From: Aeromicrobium massiliense JC14
GTDB lineage: Bacteria > Actinomycetota > Actinomycetes > Propionibacteriales > Nocardioidaceae
NCBI RefSeq assembly: GCF_000312105.1
Contig: NZ_HE978636.1
Span: 1,137,141 to 1,201,140, forward strand
Reading direction: 5' to 3'
Length of the DNA: 64,000 nucleotides
Positions 62,259 through 64,000 of this stretch are shown here, in pieces. The notes below the pieces were generated by a model. The model searched no databases. It had not been told where the DNA came from and saw only the letters and a program-made list of their open reading frames with translations. The position numbers were made by a program, and so were the translations under genes. Position 1 is the first letter of the stretch, and each line of letters opens with the position of its first letter.

Positions 62259-62462
62259 TCAGATGGGGCGGATGTTCGCCGCCTGCAGGCCCTTCTGGCC
62301 CTGCTCGACGTCGAACTCGACCTTCTGGTTCTCGTCGAGCGAGCGGTAGCCGCTGGACTGGATCGAGGAGAAGTGCGCGAAGACATCCTCGCCGCCGTCG
62401 TCGGGGGCGATGAAGCCGAAGCCCTTCTCAGCGTTGAACCACTTCACAGTTCCGGTAGCCAT
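62259..62462 (-). CDS. cspA: Cold shock protein
   Basis: This OB-fold nucleic acid chaperone has 67 aa. [15 protein letters not shown] (8-22) holds RNP1 and DVFAHFSSI (26-34) RNP2; [19 protein letters not shown] completes the CspA pattern. GAAGGAGAA just before the ATG is the strongest RBS of the region. TAAAGT (62501-62496) may be the -10, giving a short leader; the remaining sequence up to 62683 shows nothing recognisable. Confidence 0.96.
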   Translation of the reverse strand: MATGTVKWFNAEKGFGFIAPDDGGEDVFAHFSSIQSSGYRSLDENQKVEFDVEQGQKGLQAANIRPI

Positions 62463-62683
62463 AGTGTTCTCCTTCGGGTGAATCGGGCCGCACGCACTTT
62501 ACGAGCGGCCGGTCGCGCAAACATCAACCTGGAGAAGAACTGCTGGTGCCTCCGAAGAGGCGCATTCGAAACCGGGGTACAACGTCGTGCAACTGCCTCA
62601 ACCGTACAGGACGGCCGGGTGCCTGTGCACCCGCACGTGTCCCACCTCTCGATGACGAGTCGGTGAACGCGCGTCGGCGGGGC

Positions 62684-63400
62684 TCAGTAGACCCAGCGGC
62701 TGCTGCCGGCCTTCGGCCCGATCTCGATGTCGACGTCCACGCGCTTGCCCGACGTGCGCAGCGTGTAGCTGCGGCCCTTGCGGGTGCTCTTGTACGAGTG
62801 GACCTTCTCGCCGAACTTCTTCGACGGGCGGACGCCGAGGCGCTTGGCCGCCTTGACCAGCTTCGCCTTGCTGCTGGGGTACTTGCCCGTGCGGGCCCGG
62901 TAGTCCTCGGCCGCCCGGCGCACGCCGTCGGTGTAGAAGAACAGCTCCGAGACGGCGTAGGCGGCACCCGAGCTCTTCCAGCTGCTGGAGTCGCCGAGGA
63001 TCATCGGGCGGGTGCCGGAGCACTCGGGCTTGCCCTTCACCGTGACCGTGGCCTCGCCGAGGATGAGGCGCTTCTCGACGGCGCGCAGCGACACCTTCAC
63101 GCGGCCGCGGCTGTTCTTCTTCGAGAAGGTGGTCTTGGAACGGCTGAACTTCTTCGCCGAGCGGCCCTGGAACCCGTCACCGCACTCCGACCCGACCCAC
63201 CAGCCGTGGATGCGTCCCTTGTTGCCCATCTTGAGCGCGAGGCCGTTCTCCTCCGTGGCGTCCCAGAAGACGTGGGCGACCGGGGTGACGGTCTTGCCCG
63301 CGGCGGACGAGGGGGCGGCGGTGCCGGCGACCGCCAGGGTGCTGGCGACCAGGGCGGTCGCCGCGAGCCGGGCCGTGCGGCCGAGCGTGATGAAGCGCAT
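62684..63400 (-). CDS. Secreted protein of unknown family (tandem paralogue 1)
   Basis: This protein has 238 aa. The signal peptide ends near SSAAGKT (about 34). The mature part has two cysteines (SECGDG, PECSGT) and is Lys/Ser/Arg-rich. The C-terminal half AAEDYRARTGKYPSSKAKLVKAAKRLG recalls, in rhythm only, the Y-x-x-x-x-G-x-Y-P of pilin-like proteins. It is about one third identical to the gene starting beyond the window edge at 63550. GAGGAA before the ATG is the RBS. Confidence 0.8.
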   Translation of the reverse strand: MRFITLGRTARLAATALVASTLAVAGTAAPSSAAGKTVTPVAHVFWDATEENGLALKMGNKGRIHGWWVGSECGDGFQGRSAKKFSRSKTTFSKKNSRGRVKVSLRAVEKRLILGEATVTVKGKPECSGTRPMILGDSSSWKSSGAAYAVSELFFYTDGVRRAAEDYRARTGKYPSSKAKLVKAAKRLGVRPSKKFGEKVHSYKSTRKGRSYTLRTSGKRVDVDIEIGPKAGSSRWVY

Positions 63401-63497
63401 GGGTGTTCCTCAGGACGTGGGTGGGTGACGTGCGCGGTCACGCTAACCCGGACCCGCCCCGCCGCGGAGCGGTTTGGCCGCACTCGGGACGGACGCA

Positions 63498-63532
63498 CCG
63501 CGGGCCCGCACCGAGACGGTGCGGGCCCGCGG
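63498..63532. terminator. Hairpin terminator between the tandem paralogues
   Basis: Perfect 16-bp stem: 63498-63513 with 63517-63532, loop AGA, 18 bp after the stop of the gene at 63550. Confidence 0.75.
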
Positions 63533-63549
63533 GCGGGGGCGTCGAGGGG

Positions 63550-64000
63550 TCAGAGGACCCAGTCGAAGCGGTACGACGAGCTGAACTCGATGCGGACGTC
63601 GGTGCCGCGCTTGGTGCCGAGGGTGACGACGAAGCCCTTGCCCTTGCGCTTGGACTCGTACGCGGTCACGCGCTCGCCGAACTCCTTGCTCGACGTGATG
63701 CCGAGGCGCTTGGCGTGGCGGACCAGCTTGGTCTTCGAGCTCGGGAAGCGGCCGGTGCGCTCCTTGTAGTCGCGCGCGGCCCAGTCGACGACGCCGGTGT
63801 AGGCCAGCAGCGTGTTGACCGCGATGGCCTCGCCGTTCTTCTTCCACGCGCCCTTGGTGCCGGACACGACGGTGTAGGTCGCCGAGCAGTCGCGGTCCTT
63901 GGCCTTGATCGTCACCTCGCCGACGACGACCTTCTTGCTGGCCACGCGCAGGTCGAAGCTGACCTTGCTGCCCTTGACCTTCTTGGTCGCCTTGAGGCGC
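63550..64000 (-). CDS. Secreted protein of unknown family (tandem paralogue 2, partial)
   Basis: The frame runs off the window edge at 64000; at least 150 residues are visible, and the true start lies outside. ARDYKERTGRFPSSKTKLVRHAKRLG aligns with the same region of the gene at 62684, as do VVVGEVTIKAKDRDCSA and the final aromatic-rich SSSYRFDWVL. GTG at 63945 inside the frame is not a convincing start because homology continues upstream (KKVKGSKVSFDLRVASKK). Confidence 0.8.
   Translation of the reverse strand, partial: RLKATKKVKGSKVSFDLRVASKKVVVGEVTIKAKDRDCSATYTVVSGTKGAWKKNGEAIAVNTLLAYTGVVDWAARDYKERTGRFPSSKTKLVRHAKRLGITSSKEFGERVTAYESKRKGKGFVVTLGTKRGTDVRIEFSSSYRFDWVL

Overview
The window is a continuous piece of a very GC-rich actinomycete chromosome. 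Translational coupling through ATGA/GTGA overlaps is common, many starts are GTG, and third codon positions are mostly G or C. A DUF3073 protein, a purL-linked sterol-carrier-like protein, a Rv2525c-like secreted protein, a fused MnhAB antiporter subunit and a 10-methyl fatty acid pair (tmsA/tmsB) point to Actinobacteria, most likely Nocardioidaceae (Aeromicrobium/Nocardioides type). The family placement is inference. No phage, insertion sequence, rRNA operon or CRISPR array is visible.

Layout. 1-3.5 kb: end of tyrosine/phenylalanine breakdown (unknown protein, fumarylacetoacetase, acetoacetate CoA-transferase A and B). 3.5-11 kb: GNAT protein, DEAD-box helicase, Fpg-type glycosylase and small membrane proteins. 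11-13 kb: ABC-2 exporter operon with a TetR regulator. 13-25 kb: old yellow enzyme, aroQ, purL, a secreted peptidoglycan-binding protein, an acyl-CoA ligase, purF-purM, DUF3073 and a branched-chain amino acid dehydrogenase. 25-34 kb: fatty acid hydroxylase, SDR, amino acid permease, MmpL exporter with MarR regulator, a large secreted protein, and an NADP-binding reductase facing an ArsR regulator across two matching operators. 34-37.4 kb: tRNA-Phe, tRNA-Asp and tRNA-Glu on the minus strand, separated by an M20 peptidase and gluQ. 37.4-41.8 kb: zincin, pirin, tmsA-tmsB, NUDIX. 41.7-48.2 kb: a signalling block (BTAD/ATPase regulator, secreted protein, ECF sigma factor, Ser/Thr kinase, RsbW-like ATPase). 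48.1-51.7 kb: PhzF-ASCH fusion, a small protein resembling part of GyrA, exonuclease III and a decayed serine hydrolase. 51.8-57.8 kb: mnhA(B)CDEFG Na+/H+ antiporter operon. 57.8-64 kb: a secreted peptidase-like protein, an exonuclease, a lysoplasmalogenase, ArsR plus SRPBCC pair, cspA and two tandem secreted paralogues, the last cut by the window edge.

Three features run through the window. First, many genes have a -10-like hexamer (TANNNT or close) ending 6-7 nt before the start codon, the layout of leaderless mRNAs. Second, an interspersed repeat with core CTTCGACAGGCTCAG occurs between genes, alone, inverted or in tandem. Third, an 80-83 bp element carrying a 27-28 codon mini-ORF (SERSER ... 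YRA.F..EVRP) plus an RBS and start codon sits directly in front of two unrelated genes, an amino acid permease and mnhC, and duplicates sequence at the gene start. This third feature is the most promising undescribed item.
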